Of a stretch of 64,000 nucleotides of DNA, positions 28,231 through 37,200 are shown piece by piece. The notes beneath the pieces were generated by a model. The model did not search any database. It was given only the letters and a program-made list of their open reading frames with translations, and had not been told where the DNA came from. The DNA is taken from NCBI RefSeq assembly GCF_001940455.1, contig NZ_MKQR01000007.1:147378-211377 (forward strand). Direction: 5' to 3'. Both the position numbers and the translations under genes were made by a program. The stretch is from Actinokineospora bangkokensis. Lineage in GTDB: Bacteria > Actinomycetota > Actinomycetes > Mycobacteriales > Pseudonocardiaceae. Numbering within the stretch: position 1 is the stretch's first letter; every line of letters starts with the position of its first letter.

Positions 28231-28257
28231 GTGGTGGTGAACCCTGTTCACCACCAC
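28231..28257. promoter_or_regulatory. Perfect 27-bp palindromic operator upstream of the P450
   Basis: Twelve-bp arms GTGGTGGTGAAC (28231-28242) and GTTCACCACCAC (28246-28257) around CCT. It starts at the end of a -10-like TACGGT (28227-28232) and ends 15 bp before the P450 ATG, an ideal place for repression. Its core, TGAAC-N3-GTTCA, resembles the TGAAC-N3-GTTAC sites described for the TetR-family biotin regulator BioQ of corynebacteria and mycobacteria; the regulator here is not in the window. Confidence 0.8.
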
Positions 28258-28272
28258 CGCGAGGGAGCGGCG

Positions 28273-29487
28273 ATGTCCGTGCAGACCGGTCCGGTGCAGC
28301 TCGACACGGCCGACTTCCGCCAGGACCCCGAGGCGCTCTACGCCCGGCTGCGCCGCGGCGCGCCGGTGTGCGAGGCGCTGTTCCCGCGCGGCTTCCGCGG
28401 CTGGCTGGTGACCCGCTACGACGACGCCAAGGCCGCGCTGACCGACCCGCGGCTGAGCAAGGACATGTCGCGCTTCGCCGAGCTGATGACCCGCCACCAC
28501 CACGGGTCGGGAAGGTTCACCCCGTTCCCCGAGGACGTCACCGCGCACATGCTCAACTCCGACCCGCCCGACCACACCCGGCTGCGCAGGCTGGTCAACC
28601 GGGCGTTCACGATCCGGGGCGTGGCGAAGATGGCCGAGGGCATCGAGGCGATCACCGACGAGCTGCTCGACGGCCTGGCCGGGCGCACCGAGGTCGACCT
28701 GCTCGACGCGTTCGCCTTCCCGCTGCCCATCACCGTCATCAGCGACCTGCTCGGCGTCCCGCACGCCGACCGCGAGGACTTCCGCGCCTGGACCTCGGCG
28801 GTGATCAGCAAGGGCGCCCCCGGTGCCGCCGCCGCGGCGGCGCGGGCGATGGGGGAGTACCTGGGCGGGCTCATCGAGGCCAAGCGCGCGCACCCCACCG
28901 ACGACCTGCTCTCGGCCCTGGTCGAGGCCCACGACGACGGCGACCGGCTCAGCGCGGGGGAGCTGCGCTCGATGGCGTTCCTGCTGCTCATCGCAGGCCA
29001 CGAGACGACGGTCAACCTCATCGGCAACGGCGTGCTGGCCCTGCTGCGCAACCCCGACCAGCTGGCCGCGCTGCGCGCCGACCGCTCGCTGCTGCCCGGC
29101 GCGGTGGAGGAGTTCCTGCGCTACGAGGGCCCGGTGAACGTGGCCACCTTCCGCTACACCACCGAACCGGTGGAGCTGGGCGGGGTGCGGATCCCCGAGG
29201 GCGAGTTCGTCATGGTCGCGCTCGCCTCGGCCAACCGCGACGACGCCCACGTCGCCGACGCGGGCACCCTGGACATCACCCGCCCGCAGACCCCGCACCT
29301 GGCGTTCGGGCACGGCATCCACTACTGCGTGGGCGCGCCGCTGGCCCGGCTGGAGGCCACGACGGCGATCGGCGGGCTGCTCGACCGCTTCCCGGACCTG
29401 GCGCTGGCCGCCGAGCCCGAGGAGCTGCTCTGGCGGCCCAGCACCCTGGTGCGCGGGCTGGAGACCCTGCCGGTCCGCCTGGCCTGA
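28273..29487 (+). CDS. Cytochrome P450 (CYP105/107-like)
   Basis: 404-aa soluble bacterial P450 monooxygenase. I-helix LLIAGHETTVNL (about residues 238-249), ExxR as EEFLR (about 278), and the heme loop FGHGIHYCVG with Cys near 352 are intact. The ATG has GAGGGAG 5 nt upstream. No ferredoxin gene lies beside it. It precedes a PH-like gene and bioA, bioD, bioB. In Bacillus the CYP107-type BioI makes the pimeloyl chain of biotin, so a biotin-related role is possible but is inference; a secondary-metabolite or detoxification P450 is the default reading. Confidence 0.92.
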   Translation: MSVQTGPVQLDTADFRQDPEALYARLRRGAPVCEALFPRGFRGWLVTRYDDAKAALTDPRLSKDMSRFAELMTRHHHGSGRFTPFPEDVTAHMLNSDPPDHTRLRRLVNRAFTIRGVAKMAEGIEAITDELLDGLAGRTEVDLLDAFAFPLPITVISDLLGVPHADREDFRAWTSAVISKGAPGAAAAAARAMGEYLGGLIEAKRAHPTDDLLSALVEAHDDGDRLSAGELRSMAFLLLIAGHETTVNLIGNGVLALLRNPDQLAALRADRSLLPGAVEEFLRYEGPVNVATFRYTTEPVELGGVRIPEGEFVMVALASANRDDAHVADAGTLDITRPQTPHLAFGHGIHYCVGAPLARLEATTAIGGLLDRFPDLALAAEPEELLWRPSTLVRGLETLPVRLA

Positions 29488-29579
29488 TCCCCGCCGGGCC
29501 GGGGCCGCCCCACACCGCTGGGCGTGGCGCGCTGCGTCAATCCGACGGCCACGGGACCCGGTCGGCTAGCGTGACCGGC

Positions 29580-30302
29580 GTGCGGGGGCAGCTGGAGCGG
29601 AAGGGGCGCGACGTCGTGGACGCGCGCCTGCGCGGCGTCCGCCCGCACCTGGCGGCGATCGTCCTCGTCGGACCCGCGCTCGCCGCCGCCGCGACCGCCC
29701 TCAGCGGCAGGCTCGCGCTGCTGGCGGTGCCCGCGCTGCTCGTCGCCGCCTCCGCCTGGTACTTCCGCACGTCCGCGCTGCGCCCGCGCCGGTGGCCCGC
29801 CGCCGCGGCCGCCTTCGGCGCGCTGGCGGGCGCGCACGCGGGCGCGGGCGCCGTGCTGTTCTGGCCCGCGTTCCCGGTCGCCGCGGCCGCGTTCGCCGTC
29901 GCCGCCCACCGCCTCGCCGCCGGCGCGCGGCGCCGGGTGCTGGAGCCCTACACCCCGGAGCTGGCCGACTCGCGGGTCGAGGTGCCGTGGCAGGCGCGCG
30001 GCGACCGCGGGTTGCAGCTGCTGGTGGGCCACGACCGGATCACCCTGGCGGGCTCGCGCGGGCCGTTCCGGCTGGTGCGGCCGATGGTGGCGCTGAGCGG
30101 GGTGGGCGCGGTGGAGCAGATCCTCGTCGCCCGCCGCGCCACCCTGGAGGTCCCCGGTGTCGGCGAGCTGCGGGTCACCGTGACCCCGGGCCCCGCCGTG
30201 CGGATCACCGTGCCGCCGGGGCAGTGGATCGTGCCCACCGACCACGGCCGGGAGATCGCCCGGCTCGTCGCGCGCCGCAAGGAGCTCGCGGGCGTCGACT
30301 GA
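29580..30302 (+). CDS. Membrane protein with PH-like C-terminal domain
   Basis: 240 aa. A basic N-terminal segment is followed by three to four hydrophobic helices (about 22-110). The C-terminal soluble domain (about 135-235, [38 protein letters not shown]) resembles bacterial PH-like domains. Function unknown. TAGCGT (29567-29572) lies 7 nt before GTG 29580, implying a leaderless mRNA; GTG 29571 is in frame but overlaps the -10. It sits between the P450 and bioA on the same strand. Confidence 0.65.
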   Translation: MRGQLERKGRDVVDARLRGVRPHLAAIVLVGPALAAAATALSGRLALLAVPALLVAASAWYFRTSALRPRRWPAAAAAFGALAGAHAGAGAVLFWPAFPVAAAAFAVAAHRLAAGARRRVLEPYTPELADSRVEVPWQARGDRGLQLLVGHDRITLAGSRGPFRLVRPMVALSGVGAVEQILVARRATLEVPGVGELRVTVTPGPAVRITVPPGQWIVPTDHGREIARLVARRKELAGVD

Positions 30303-30314
30303 GCGCGCCACCGG

Positions 30315-30338
30315 GTCCACCGTGGACACCGCTACGCT
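30315..30338 (+). promoter_or_regulatory. bioA promoter with palindrome
   Basis: GTCCAC-C-GTGGAC (30315-30327) is a perfect 13-bp palindrome just upstream of TACGCT (30333-30338), which lies 7 nt before the bioA GTG. The palindrome occupies the -20 to -30 region and could be a regulator site. It does not match the TGAAC-type palindrome before the P450. Confidence 0.5.
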
Positions 30339-30345
30339 CGCCCGC

Positions 30346-31614
30346 GTGACCCCCGAGGAGCTGATCGCGCTCGACCGCGCGCACGTCTGGCACCCCTACG
30401 GGCCCATGCCCGGCACGCAGGAGCCGCTGGTGGTCGCCGGCGCCCGGGGTACCCGGTTGGCGCTGGCCGACGGGCGCGAGCTGGTCGACGGGATGTCGTC
30501 GTGGTGGTCGGCCATCCACGGCTACCGGCACCCGGTGCTCGACGCGGCGGCCAAGGCGCAGCTGGACACCATGAGCCACGTGATGTTCGGCGGCCTCACC
30601 CACGAGCCCGCCGTGGCCCTGGCGAAGAAGCTGGTGGACATCACGCCCGCGCCGCTGGAGCACGTGTTCCTCTGCGACTCGGGGTCGGTCAGCGTCGAGG
30701 TCGCCATCAAGATGTGCTTGCAGTTCTGGCGGTCGCTGGGGAAGCCCGCGAAGTCGAAGCTGCTCACCTGGCGCGGCGGCTACCACGGCGACACCTTCCA
30801 CCCGATGAGCGTGTGCGACCCCGAGGGCGGCATGCACGGCCTGTGGCGCGGCGTGCTGCCGGTGCAGGTGTTCGCCGACGCCCCGCCCGCCGCGTTCGAG
30901 CACGACTACGTCGCCCACCTGGCCCGCGTGGTCGAGGAGCACGCCGACGAGCTGGCCGCGGTCATCGTCGAGCCGGTGGTGCAGGGCGCGGGCGGGATGC
31001 GCTTCCACGACCCCCGGTACCTGCACGTGCTGCGCGAGCTGTGCCTGACCCACGACGTGCTGCTGGTCTTCGACGAGATCGCCACCGGGTTCGGGCGCAC
31101 GGGCGAGCTGTTCGCCGCCGACCACGCGGGCGTCAGCCCGGACGTCCTGTGCGTCGGCAAGGCCCTCACCGGCGGCTACCTCACCCTGGCCGCCGCGCTG
31201 TGCACCGGCCGGGTGGCCGACGGGATCTCCCGGGGTGAGCTGCCGGTGCTCGCCCACGGCCCCACGTTCATGGGCAACCCGCTGGCCTGCGCCATCGCCA
31301 ACGCCTCGATCGACCTGCTGCTCTCCGGGGACTGGCGGGGCACCGTGGCGAGGATCCAGGGGGAGCTGGGCGCCGGGCTGGCTCCCGTGCGCGAGGTGCC
31401 GGGCGTGCGCGACGTGCGGGTGCTGGGCGCCATCGGGGTCGTGCAGCTCGACCACGAGGTCGACGTGGCCGCCGCGACCGCCGCCGCCGTGGCAGCCGGG
31501 GTGTGGCTGCGCCCGTTCCGCGACCTCGTCTACACCATGCCGCCGTTCGTCAGCACCACCGAGGACGTCGCCACCATCACCCGCGGGGTCGCCGCCGCTG
31601 CCGCCGCCGGGTGA
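30346..31614 (+). CDS. bioA: Adenosylmethionine-8-amino-7-oxononanoate aminotransferase
   Basis: 422-aa class III PLP aminotransferase of biotin synthesis. It converts KAPA to DAPA with SAM as amino donor. HVWHPYGPM at the N-terminus, [15 protein letters not shown], and K272 in VGKALTGGY (Schiff base) are diagnostic for Bio[14 protein letters not shown] holds the PLP-contacting Asp. GTG 30346 is taken as start on the basis of the adjacent -10; GTG 30322 is in frame but lies in the palindrome. bioF, normally between bioA and bioD in mycobacteria, is absent. Confidence 0.95.
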   Translation: MTPEELIALDRAHVWHPYGPMPGTQEPLVVAGARGTRLALADGRELVDGMSSWWSAIHGYRHPVLDAAAKAQLDTMSHVMFGGLTHEPAVALAKKLVDITPAPLEHVFLCDSGSVSVEVAIKMCLQFWRSLGKPAKSKLLTWRGGYHGDTFHPMSVCDPEGGMHGLWRGVLPVQVFADAPPAAFEHDYVAHLARVVEEHADELAAVIVEPVVQGAGGMRFHDPRYLHVLRELCLTHDVLLVFDEIATGFGRTGELFAADHAGVSPDVLCVGKALTGGYLTLAAALCTGRVADGISRGELPVLAHGPTFMGNPLACAIANASIDLLLSGDWRGTVARIQGELGAGLAPVREVPGVRDVRVLGAIGVVQLDHEVDVAAATAAAVAAGVWLRPFRDLVYTMPPFVSTTEDVATITRGVAAAAAAG

Positions 31615-31681
31615 GCGGTCGCCCGCCGGGACGAGGGGGCGGGTGGCGGCAGGCGCAAAACACGGCCTAGCCTGCTACCCC

Positions 31682-32395
31682 GTGAGCGTGCTCGTGATCA
31701 GCGGGACCGGCACCGACGTGGGCAAGACGGTCGTCACCGCCGCGGTCGCCGCCCTGGCCCTGGCCGCCGGGCAGCGGGTGGCCGTGCTCAAGCCCGCGCA
31801 GACCGGGGTGGCGGTGGGGGAGCCGGGCGACCTGGCCGCGGTGGCGGCGCTGGCGGGCGGGGTGACCACGGCGGAGCTGCGCCGCTACCCCGACCCGCTG
31901 GCCCCGGAGACCGCCGCCCGGCGCGTCGGCATGCCGCCGGTGCGGCCCTCGGAGGTGGCCGCGGCCGCCTCGGAGCTGGCCCAGACCCACGACCTCGTGC
32001 TGGTCGAGGGCGCGGGCGGGCTGCTGGTGCGGTTCGACCCGGACGGCGGGACGCTGGCCGACGTGGCGTGGGCGCTGGGCGCCCCGGTGCTGGTGGTGGC
32101 CTCGGCGGGGCTGGGCGTGCTCAACACCGCCGCGCTCACCGCCGAGGCGCTGCGCACCCGCGGCGTGGCCTGCGCGGGCGTGGTCGTGGGCGCCTGGCCC
32201 GCCGAGCCGGACCTGGCCGCGCGGTGCAACCTCGACGACCTGCCGCTGGTCACCGGCGCCCCGCTGGTCGGGGTGGTCCCGCAGGGCGTCGGGTCGCTGG
32301 ACCGGGCCGCGTTCACCGCCGCGGCGTGGCGGTGGCTGGACCCGAGCCTGGGTGGGGAGTTCGACGCCAAGGAGTTCGCCGCGCGCGCCGGGTGA
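31682..32395 (+). CDS. bioD: Dethiobiotin synthetase
   Basis: 237-aa P-loop ATP-dependent carboxylase that closes the ureido ring of dethiobiotin from DAPA and CO2. The P-loop reads [12 protein letters not shown] (residues 6-17), KPAQTG and [11 protein letters not shown] are the substrate and Mg sites. GTG 31682 lies 8 nt after TAGCCT (31668-31673), so the transcript may be leaderless although bioA ends only 67 bp upstream. Length and motifs are normal. Confidence 0.95.
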   Translation: MSVLVISGTGTDVGKTVVTAAVAALALAAGQRVAVLKPAQTGVAVGEPGDLAAVAALAGGVTTAELRRYPDPLAPETAARRVGMPPVRPSEVAAAASELAQTHDLVLVEGAGGLLVRFDPDGGTLADVAWALGAPVLVVASAGLGVLNTAALTAEALRTRGVACAGVVVGAWPAEPDLAARCNLDDLPLVTGAPLVGVVPQGVGSLDRAAFTAAAWRWLDPSLGGEFDAKEFAARAG

Positions 32396-32526
32396 CCGGG
32401 CGGATGCCCGGTGCGTGAGATTGCTCGCGCCGTGCGGCGCCGGGCATGCGGCACACTGTCCCCTCGGACACGTACCGCACAGGGTGCCCCGGCTCGCAGC
32501 GGGGCGCCGGTTCGAGGAGGAACACC

Positions 32527-33564
32527 GTGACGGCTGCCGCCGAGCGCACCCACGAGGCCGACACCGCAGGCGACATCCTCGCCGTGGCCCGCGAGCGGGT
32601 CCTCGACCGCGGGGAGGGCCTGACCGAGGAGCAGGTGCTGGCCGTGCTGCACCTGGGCGACGACCGGCTGGAGGACCTGCTCGCCCTGGCCCACGAGGTG
32701 CGCATGCGCTGGTGCGGCCCGGAGGTCGAGGTCGAGGGCATCGTCAGCCTCAAGACCGGCGGCTGCCCCGAGGACTGCCACTTCTGCTCGCAGTCGGGCC
32801 GCTTCCCCACCCCGGTGCGCTCGGCCTGGCTGGACATCCCCGGCCTGGTCGAGGCCGCCCGGCAGACCGCGGCCACCGGCGCCACCGAGTTCTGCATCGT
32901 CGCGGCCGTGCGCGGCCCGGACCAGCGGCTGCTGTCGCAGGTGCGCGACGGCATCAAGGCCATCCGCGACTCCGGCAACGACATCCAGATCGCCTGCTCG
33001 CTGGGCATGCTCACCCAGGAGCAGGTCGACGAGCTGGTCGCGATGGGCGTGCACCGCTACAACCACAACCTCGAGACCGCGCGCTCGCACTTCCCGAACG
33101 TGGTGACCACGCACTCCTGGGAGGAGCGCTGGGACACCCTGCGGATGGTGCGCGAGGCGGGCATGGAGGTCTGCTCCGGCGGCATCCTGGGCATGGGCGA
33201 GACGCCGGAGCAGCGCGCGGAGTTCGCCGTGCAGCTGGCCGAGCTGCGCCCGGACGAGGTGCCGATGAACTTCCTCATCCCGCAGCCGGGCACCCCCTAC
33301 GCCGAGTACACCCCGATCGAGGGCCGCGAGGCGCTCAAGCTGGTCGCGGCGTTCCGCCTGGCCATGCCGCGCACGATGCTGCGGTTCGCGGGCGGGCGCG
33401 AGCTGACCCTGGGCGACCTGGGCGCCGAGCAGGGGATGCTGGGCGGCATCAACGCCATCATCGTCGGCAACTACCTGACCAACCTGGGCCGCCCCGCCCA
33501 GCAGGACCTCGACATGCTGGCCGACCTGAAGATGCCCATCAAGGCCATCAGCGACACGATCTGA
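32527..33564 (+). CDS. bioB: Biotin synthase
   Basis: 345-aa radical SAM enzyme that inserts sulfur into dethiobiotin. The radical SAM cluster motif CxxxCxxC is CPEDCHFC (about residues 80-87); [13 protein letters not shown] and YNHNLET carry further cluster and substrate residues. GAGGAGG lies about 8 nt before GTG 32527. The 130-bp gap after bioD holds TGTCC-N4-GGACA (32457-32470), a possible operator. Its stop codon lies within the first unit of a 16-bp tandem repeat. bsaP follows, as in Mycobacterium. Confidence 0.96.
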   Translation: MTAAAERTHEADTAGDILAVARERVLDRGEGLTEEQVLAVLHLGDDRLEDLLALAHEVRMRWCGPEVEVEGIVSLKTGGCPEDCHFCSQSGRFPTPVRSAWLDIPGLVEAARQTAATGATEFCIVAAVRGPDQRLLSQVRDGIKAIRDSGNDIQIACSLGMLTQEQVDELVAMGVHRYNHNLETARSHFPNVVTTHSWEERWDTLRMVREAGMEVCSGGILGMGETPEQRAEFAVQLAELRPDEVPMNFLIPQPGTPYAEYTPIEGREALKLVAAFRLAMPRTMLRFAGGRELTLGDLGAEQGMLGGINAIIVGNYLTNLGRPAQQDLDMLADLKMPIKAISDTI

Positions 33565-33613
33565 CAGCGGCACGATCAGACAGCGACACCAGCTGACAGC
33601 GACACCAGCTGAC
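33550..33613 (+). repeat. Four tandem 16-bp units spanning the bioB stop codon
   Basis: Units at 33550-33565, 33566-33581, 33582-33597 and 33598-33613. The first encodes the BioB C-terminus and stop (AGCGACACGATCTGAC). Units 3 and 4 are identical (AGCGACACCAGCTGAC); unit 2 is AGCGGCACGATCAGAC. The pattern indicates stepwise duplication outward from the end of bioB into the spacer before bsaP. Confidence 0.9.
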
Positions 33614-33631
33614 GCGGCAGGAGGAACGACG

Positions 33632-33835
33632 GTGTACTGCGTGCACTGCGGCGGCGCGGCGGGCACGGGCGACCACGGCCCGTGCTCGGGCGCCCGGGCC
33701 GCGCTGGAGCCCCCGCGCTTCTGCGCCGAGTGCGCCCGCCGGATGGTCGTCCAGGTCACCCCGACCGGCTGGTCGGCGCTGTGCAGCAGGCACGGCGCGC
33801 TGACCAGCGGACCCGCCGCCGCGCTCACCGACTAG
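33632..33835 (+). CDS. bsaP: Biotin synthase auxiliary protein
   Basis: 67-aa Cys-rich protein. CVHCGG near the N-terminus, [23 protein letters not shown] and CSRHG match the small protein encoded after bioB in mycobacteria, named BsaP because it supports BioB activity, probably through iron-sulfur chemistry. GTG 33632 has AGGAGG about 7 nt upstream. The bioB-bsaP-DUF2567 order equals Rv1589-Rv1590-Rv1591 of M. tuberculosis from memory. A hairpin follows the stop. Confidence 0.85.
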   Translation: MYCVHCGGAAGTGDHGPCSGARAALEPPRFCAECARRMVVQVTPTGWSALCSRHGALTSGPAAALTD

Positions 33836-33842
33836 GGGCCGT

Positions 33843-33884
33843 CCCCCGGGGGCACCGCCGGGTCGGGGCGGTGCCCCCTGGGGG
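33843..33884 (+). terminator. Hairpin after bsaP
   Basis: Left arm 33843-33859 and right arm 33867-33884 pair over about 16 positions with one bulged T and a 7-nt loop. No T tract. It probably ends the biotin transcript; TAGTCT before the next gene suggests a new promoter. Confidence 0.6.
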
Positions 33885-33965
33885 CGGGTGGCGGGTTGTT
33901 GAACATGGCCTAGTCTCGGACCCGGGGCCGACCACCGGGGCGGCCGGGACCGAAGGGCGGGCCGC

Positions 33966-34580
33966 GTGGCGGACGACGCTGTGGACACCCCCACCGCCGA
34001 CACCCCAACGGCCAGCACCCCCGACTACCAGCCGCCCGTGCTCACCGGCGGCTGGACGCACCGGCGCAAGCCCAAGGCGGTCGTCAAGCGCGACCTGCTG
34101 CCCGCGGTCGGGGTGCTGGGCGCCCTGGCGGTGTGCGGGGTCGCCTTGGCGTTCGCGTGGTCGCGCTTGGCCCCCGGCGAGTTGGTGCAGGTCGTCGACG
34201 GCAACCAGTTGGCGCCGCTGCGCGCGGAGAGCTACCACCGCTACGACGACCTGGTGCTGTTCGTGCTCATGACGCTCGGCGCCGGGTTGGTGTCGGGCTC
34301 GGCGGTGTGGGCGCTGCGCGAGCGGCGTGGCCCGGTGTTCCTGGTCGCGCTCGTGCTGGGCTCGGCGCTGGCCGCCTGGCTGGCGACCCGGGTGGGCCCG
34401 GCGTGGGCGGACGCGCACTACGCCGCCGCGTCCGCCCCGCAGGTGGGCGACGTGCTGACCCTGGCGCCGCGGCTGGAGAGCCCCTGGCTGTGGGTCGCCT
34501 GGCCCTTCGCCGCCGCCCTCACCTACACCTTCGCCGCCGCCTGGAACGGCCTCGACGACCTGGGCCGCCGCCTGGGCTAG
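33966..34580 (+). CDS. DUF2567 membrane protein
   Basis: 204 aa. Cytoplasmic N-terminus (1-42), then about four hydrophobic helices (about 45-65, 95-115, 124-142, 177-195). The loop PGELVQVVDGNQLAPLRAESYHRYDD between helices 1 and 2 is the family signature as I recall it. Function unknown. It occupies the same place after bsaP as Rv1591 in M. tuberculosis. The start is GTG 33966, preceded by GAAGGGCGG. It converges on the LON-domain gene. Confidence 0.72.
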   Translation: MADDAVDTPTADTPTASTPDYQPPVLTGGWTHRRKPKAVVKRDLLPAVGVLGALAVCGVALAFAWSRLAPGELVQVVDGNQLAPLRAESYHRYDDLVLFVLMTLGAGLVSGSAVWALRERRGPVFLVALVLGSALAAWLATRVGPAWADAHYAAASAPQVGDVLTLAPRLESPWLWVAWPFAAALTYTFAAAWNGLDDLGRRLG

Positions 34581-34685
34581 GCCTTGTCGCACCACCCCAC
34601 CCGTCCCACGCGGCAACCCGGCACAACGACAACGTGCTGACGCCGACCCTCTTCCGAGGCGCGACCTGAGAGCCCTGCCCGTCGC

Positions 34686-35363
34686 CTAGTTCAGGCAGAT
34701 GGGCTCGCTGAAGTGGGACGGTGGGGCGGGGACGGCCCGCAGCGCTGTCAGGAAGCCCGCTTCGCGGTTGAGCAGGCGGCCGACCAGCCGCAGGCGGTGC
34801 AGGGGGCGCACCTCTTCCAGCAACTCCTGGCGGTCCTCCACGCTGAGCAGGCAGTCCGCGGCGAGCGCGTGCGCCAGTTCGCGGGTCTCGGTGTCGTCGG
34901 CGGGCTCGGACCAGTCCTCGGTGCGCCAGGCCGCCGTGCAGTAGCGGCGGTGCGCCGAGCGGGCCGACTCGGCCAGCATCGACACCGACTCCGCCGCGAG
35001 CGCCTGCTCGGCGTCGGGCACCCACTCCACCTCGCCCATCAGGTAGGGCGCGCTGGTGGAGTCCAGCGCCAGCAGGCGGAACCGGCGCTCCCCGGTGGTG
35101 ATGATGTCGAACCGGCCGTCGGGCAGCGGGTCGACGTGGCGCAGCACCGCCGAGCACCCGATGGCGGTGAGCTGCTCGACCGAGGTGACCTCCCGCTCCA
35201 TGGACGGCTTGAGCGCGATGACCCCGAACCGGCGGTCCGGCAGGGCGCCGCTCATCAGGTCCGCGGTCAGCTGGCGGTAGCGCGGTTCGAAGATGTGCAG
35301 GGGGAGGTTCGCTCCGGGAAGCAGCACCGCCCGAAGCGGGAACAGCGGAAGCGAATCAGCCAC
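34686..35363 (-). CDS. LON N-terminal (substrate-binding) domain protein
   Basis: 225-aa stand-alone LAN/PUA-like domain without the AAA and protease domains of Lon. LPLFPLRAVLLPGANLPLHIFEPRYRQL (read in two parts: LPLFPLRAVL, then LPLHIFEPRY) is diagnostic. A helical C-terminal part follows (about 120-210). Such proteins are common in actinobacteria; role probably adaptor-like and unproven. It is separated from nrtR by 68 bp on the same strand. Confidence 0.88.
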   Translation of the reverse strand: MADSLPLFPLRAVLLPGANLPLHIFEPRYRQLTADLMSGALPDRRFGVIALKPSMEREVTSVEQLTAIGCSAVLRHVDPLPDGRFDIITTGERRFRLLALDSTSAPYLMGEVEWVPDAEQALAAESVSMLAESARSAHRRYCTAAWRTEDWSEPADDTETRELAHALAADCLLSVEDRQELLEEVRPLHRLRLVGRLLNREAGFLTALRAVPAPPSHFSEPICLN

Positions 35364-35431
35364 CCGACCACGCTACGACGAAGCGCCGCGCCCCGCCGGT
35401 TGATTGCGGCGTCCGGCCGATGCCCGCGCGC

Positions 35432-36133
35432 TCAGCGCGGCGCCGCGGGCGGCCGGAGCACGGCGAAGGCGTCGGTGACGGCGACGCTGTCCTGCGCGAA
35501 GCGGAACTCCGCGGCGGGGCGGCCGCCGGAGCGCCCCGGTTTCGTGGTGCGGCCGGTGGGTTCGAGCAGGCCGCGGCGGGACAGCACGCGCTGCAGGTTG
35601 GTCGCCGAGACCCGGTGGCCCAGCGCGCCGGAGTAGATCTCGCGCAGTGCGGAGATGGTGAACTCCGGTGGCGCGAGGGCGAAGCCGATGTTCGTGTAGG
35701 ACAGCTTGGCGCGCAGCCGGTCGCGGGCGCGCAGCACGATCGCGCCGTGGTCGAAGGCGGTGTCCGGAGGGGACTCCACCGGGTGCCAGCCGGTGTCGGC
35801 GGGCACCTCGGGGTCGAGGTGCTCGGGGACCAGGCACAGGAACGCGCTGGCGATGACCCGGTCGCCGGGCATCCGGTCCGGGGCGCTGAAGACGGCGAGC
35901 TGCTCGACGTGCGAGACCTGGCCGAGGTCGACCTTCTCGGCGAGCTGGCGGCGGATGGAGGCCTCCACGCCCTCGCCGACGCCGAGCGCGCCTCCGGGCA
36001 GTGACCACCTGTGCGCGTGCGGTTCGCGGGCCCGCTCCCAGAGCAGCACCTGGAGTGATCCCTGCCTCACCCGCAGCACCGCGGCCAGCACTTCGTGGCG
36101 GATCGGGCCGGGTGCGGTGATACCATCCGTCAT
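35432..36133 (-). CDS. nrtR: NrtR-family NAD metabolism regulator (Nudix-winged helix)
   Basis: 233-aa transcription factor. A Nudix domain (about 12-140) has a degenerate box: GGALGVGEGVEASIRRQLAEK lacks the REUxEE glutamates, as in NrtR proteins that sense ADP-ribose but do not hydrolyse it. The C-terminal winged helix (about 150-225) contains LSYTNIGFALAPPEFTISALREIY and RVLSRRGLLEPTG. ATG 36133 directly abuts the palindrome at 36134-36156. It faces nadABC, the expected target. Confidence 0.9.
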   Translation of the reverse strand: MTDGITAPGPIRHEVLAAVLRVRQGSLQVLLWERAREPHAHRWSLPGGALGVGEGVEASIRRQLAEKVDLGQVSHVEQLAVFSAPDRMPGDRVIASAFLCLVPEHLDPEVPADTGWHPVESPPDTAFDHGAIVLRARDRLRAKLSYTNIGFALAPPEFTISALREIYSGALGHRVSATNLQRVLSRRGLLEPTGRTTKPGRSGGRPAAEFRFAQDSVAVTDAFAVLRPPAAPR

Positions 36134-36156
36134 GTTTTCGATCCTAAGGCGAAAAC
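36134..36156. promoter_or_regulatory. NrtR palindrome in the nrtR-nadA intergenic region
   Basis: GTTTTCG (36134-36140) and CGAAAAC (36150-36156) form perfect arms around ATCCTAAGG. It is the only AT-rich palindrome between the divergent genes and overlaps both likely promoters, so it can repress nadABC and nrtR together. Confidence 0.8.
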
Positions 36157-36192
36157 CTCGGGAGCGGAAATCGGACATCTGAGGAGGACCCC

Positions 36193-37200
36193 ATGACCGC
36201 GGAGCTGATCGACCTGACCCCCCTGGGCGGGGTGGTGGCGGACGCCGCGTGGCGGGACGAGGTGCGGCGGCTGGTCGACGAGCGCGACGCCGTGCTGCTC
36301 GCGCACAACTACCAGCTGCCGGAGATCCAGGACATCGCCGACCACACCGGCGACTCCCTGGCGCTGAGCCGGATCGCCGCCGCCAGCGAGGCGTCGACGA
36401 TCGTCTTCTGCGGCGTGCACTTCATGGCCGAGACGGCGAAGATCCTCGCCCCGGACAAGACGGTGCTCATCCCCGACGCGCGGGCGGGCTGCTCGCTGGC
36501 GGACTCGATCACCGGCGCCCAGCTGCGCGCCTGGAAGGCCGAGCACCCCGGCGCGGTCGTGGTCTCCTACGTCAACACCACCGCCGAGGTGAAGGCCGAG
36601 ACCGACATCTGCTGCACCTCCTCCAACGCCGTGGACGTGGTGGCCTCCATCCCGGCCGACCGGGAGGTGCTGTTCTGCCCGGACCAGTTCCTCGGCGCGC
36701 ACGTGCGGCGCGAAACCGGGCGGGACAACATCCACATCTGGGCGGGGGAGTGCCACGTGCACGCGGGCATCAACGGCCCCGAGCTGGCCGAGCGCGCCGC
36801 GGCCAACCCCGACGCCGACCTGTTCATCCACCCCGAGTGCGGCTGCGCGACCTCCGCGCTCTACCTCGCGGGCGAGGGCATCGTGCCCAGCGAGCAGGTC
36901 AAGATCCTCTCCACCGGCGACATGGTGGCCCAGGCCAAGGCGACCAAGGCCAAGTCCGTCCTGGTCGCCACCGAGGTCGGCATGCTGCACCAGCTGCGCC
37001 AGGCCGCCCCGGGCATCGAGTTCAAGGCGGTCAACGACCGCGCCTCGTGCGGCTACATGAAGATGATCACCCCGGCGGCCCTGCTGCGCGCGCTGCGGGA
37101 GAACCGCGACGAGGTCCACGTCGACCCCGAGACCGCCGCCCGCGCCCGCGGCGCCGTGCAGCGCATGGTCGAGATCGGCAACCCCGGCGGTGGCGAGTGA
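36193..37200 (+). CDS. nadA: Quinolinate synthase A
   Basis: 335-aa [4Fe-4S] enzyme that condenses iminoaspartate with dihydroxyacetone phosphate to quinolinate. [22 protein letters not shown] and [21 protein letters not shown] (three-domain pseudo-repeats) are diagnostic in pieces; cluster cysteines include those in HPECGC and [15 protein letters not shown] lies about 6 nt before the ATG. It is the first gene of nadABC and is preceded by the NrtR site. Confidence 0.96.
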   Translation: MTAELIDLTPLGGVVADAAWRDEVRRLVDERDAVLLAHNYQLPEIQDIADHTGDSLALSRIAAASEASTIVFCGVHFMAETAKILAPDKTVLIPDARAGCSLADSITGAQLRAWKAEHPGAVVVSYVNTTAEVKAETDICCTSSNAVDVVASIPADREVLFCPDQFLGAHVRRETGRDNIHIWAGECHVHAGINGPELAERAAANPDADLFIHPECGCATSALYLAGEGIVPSEQVKILSTGDMVAQAKATKAKSVLVATEVGMLHQLRQAAPGIEFKAVNDRASCGYMKMITPAALLRALRENRDEVHVDPETAARARGAVQRMVEIGNPGGGE

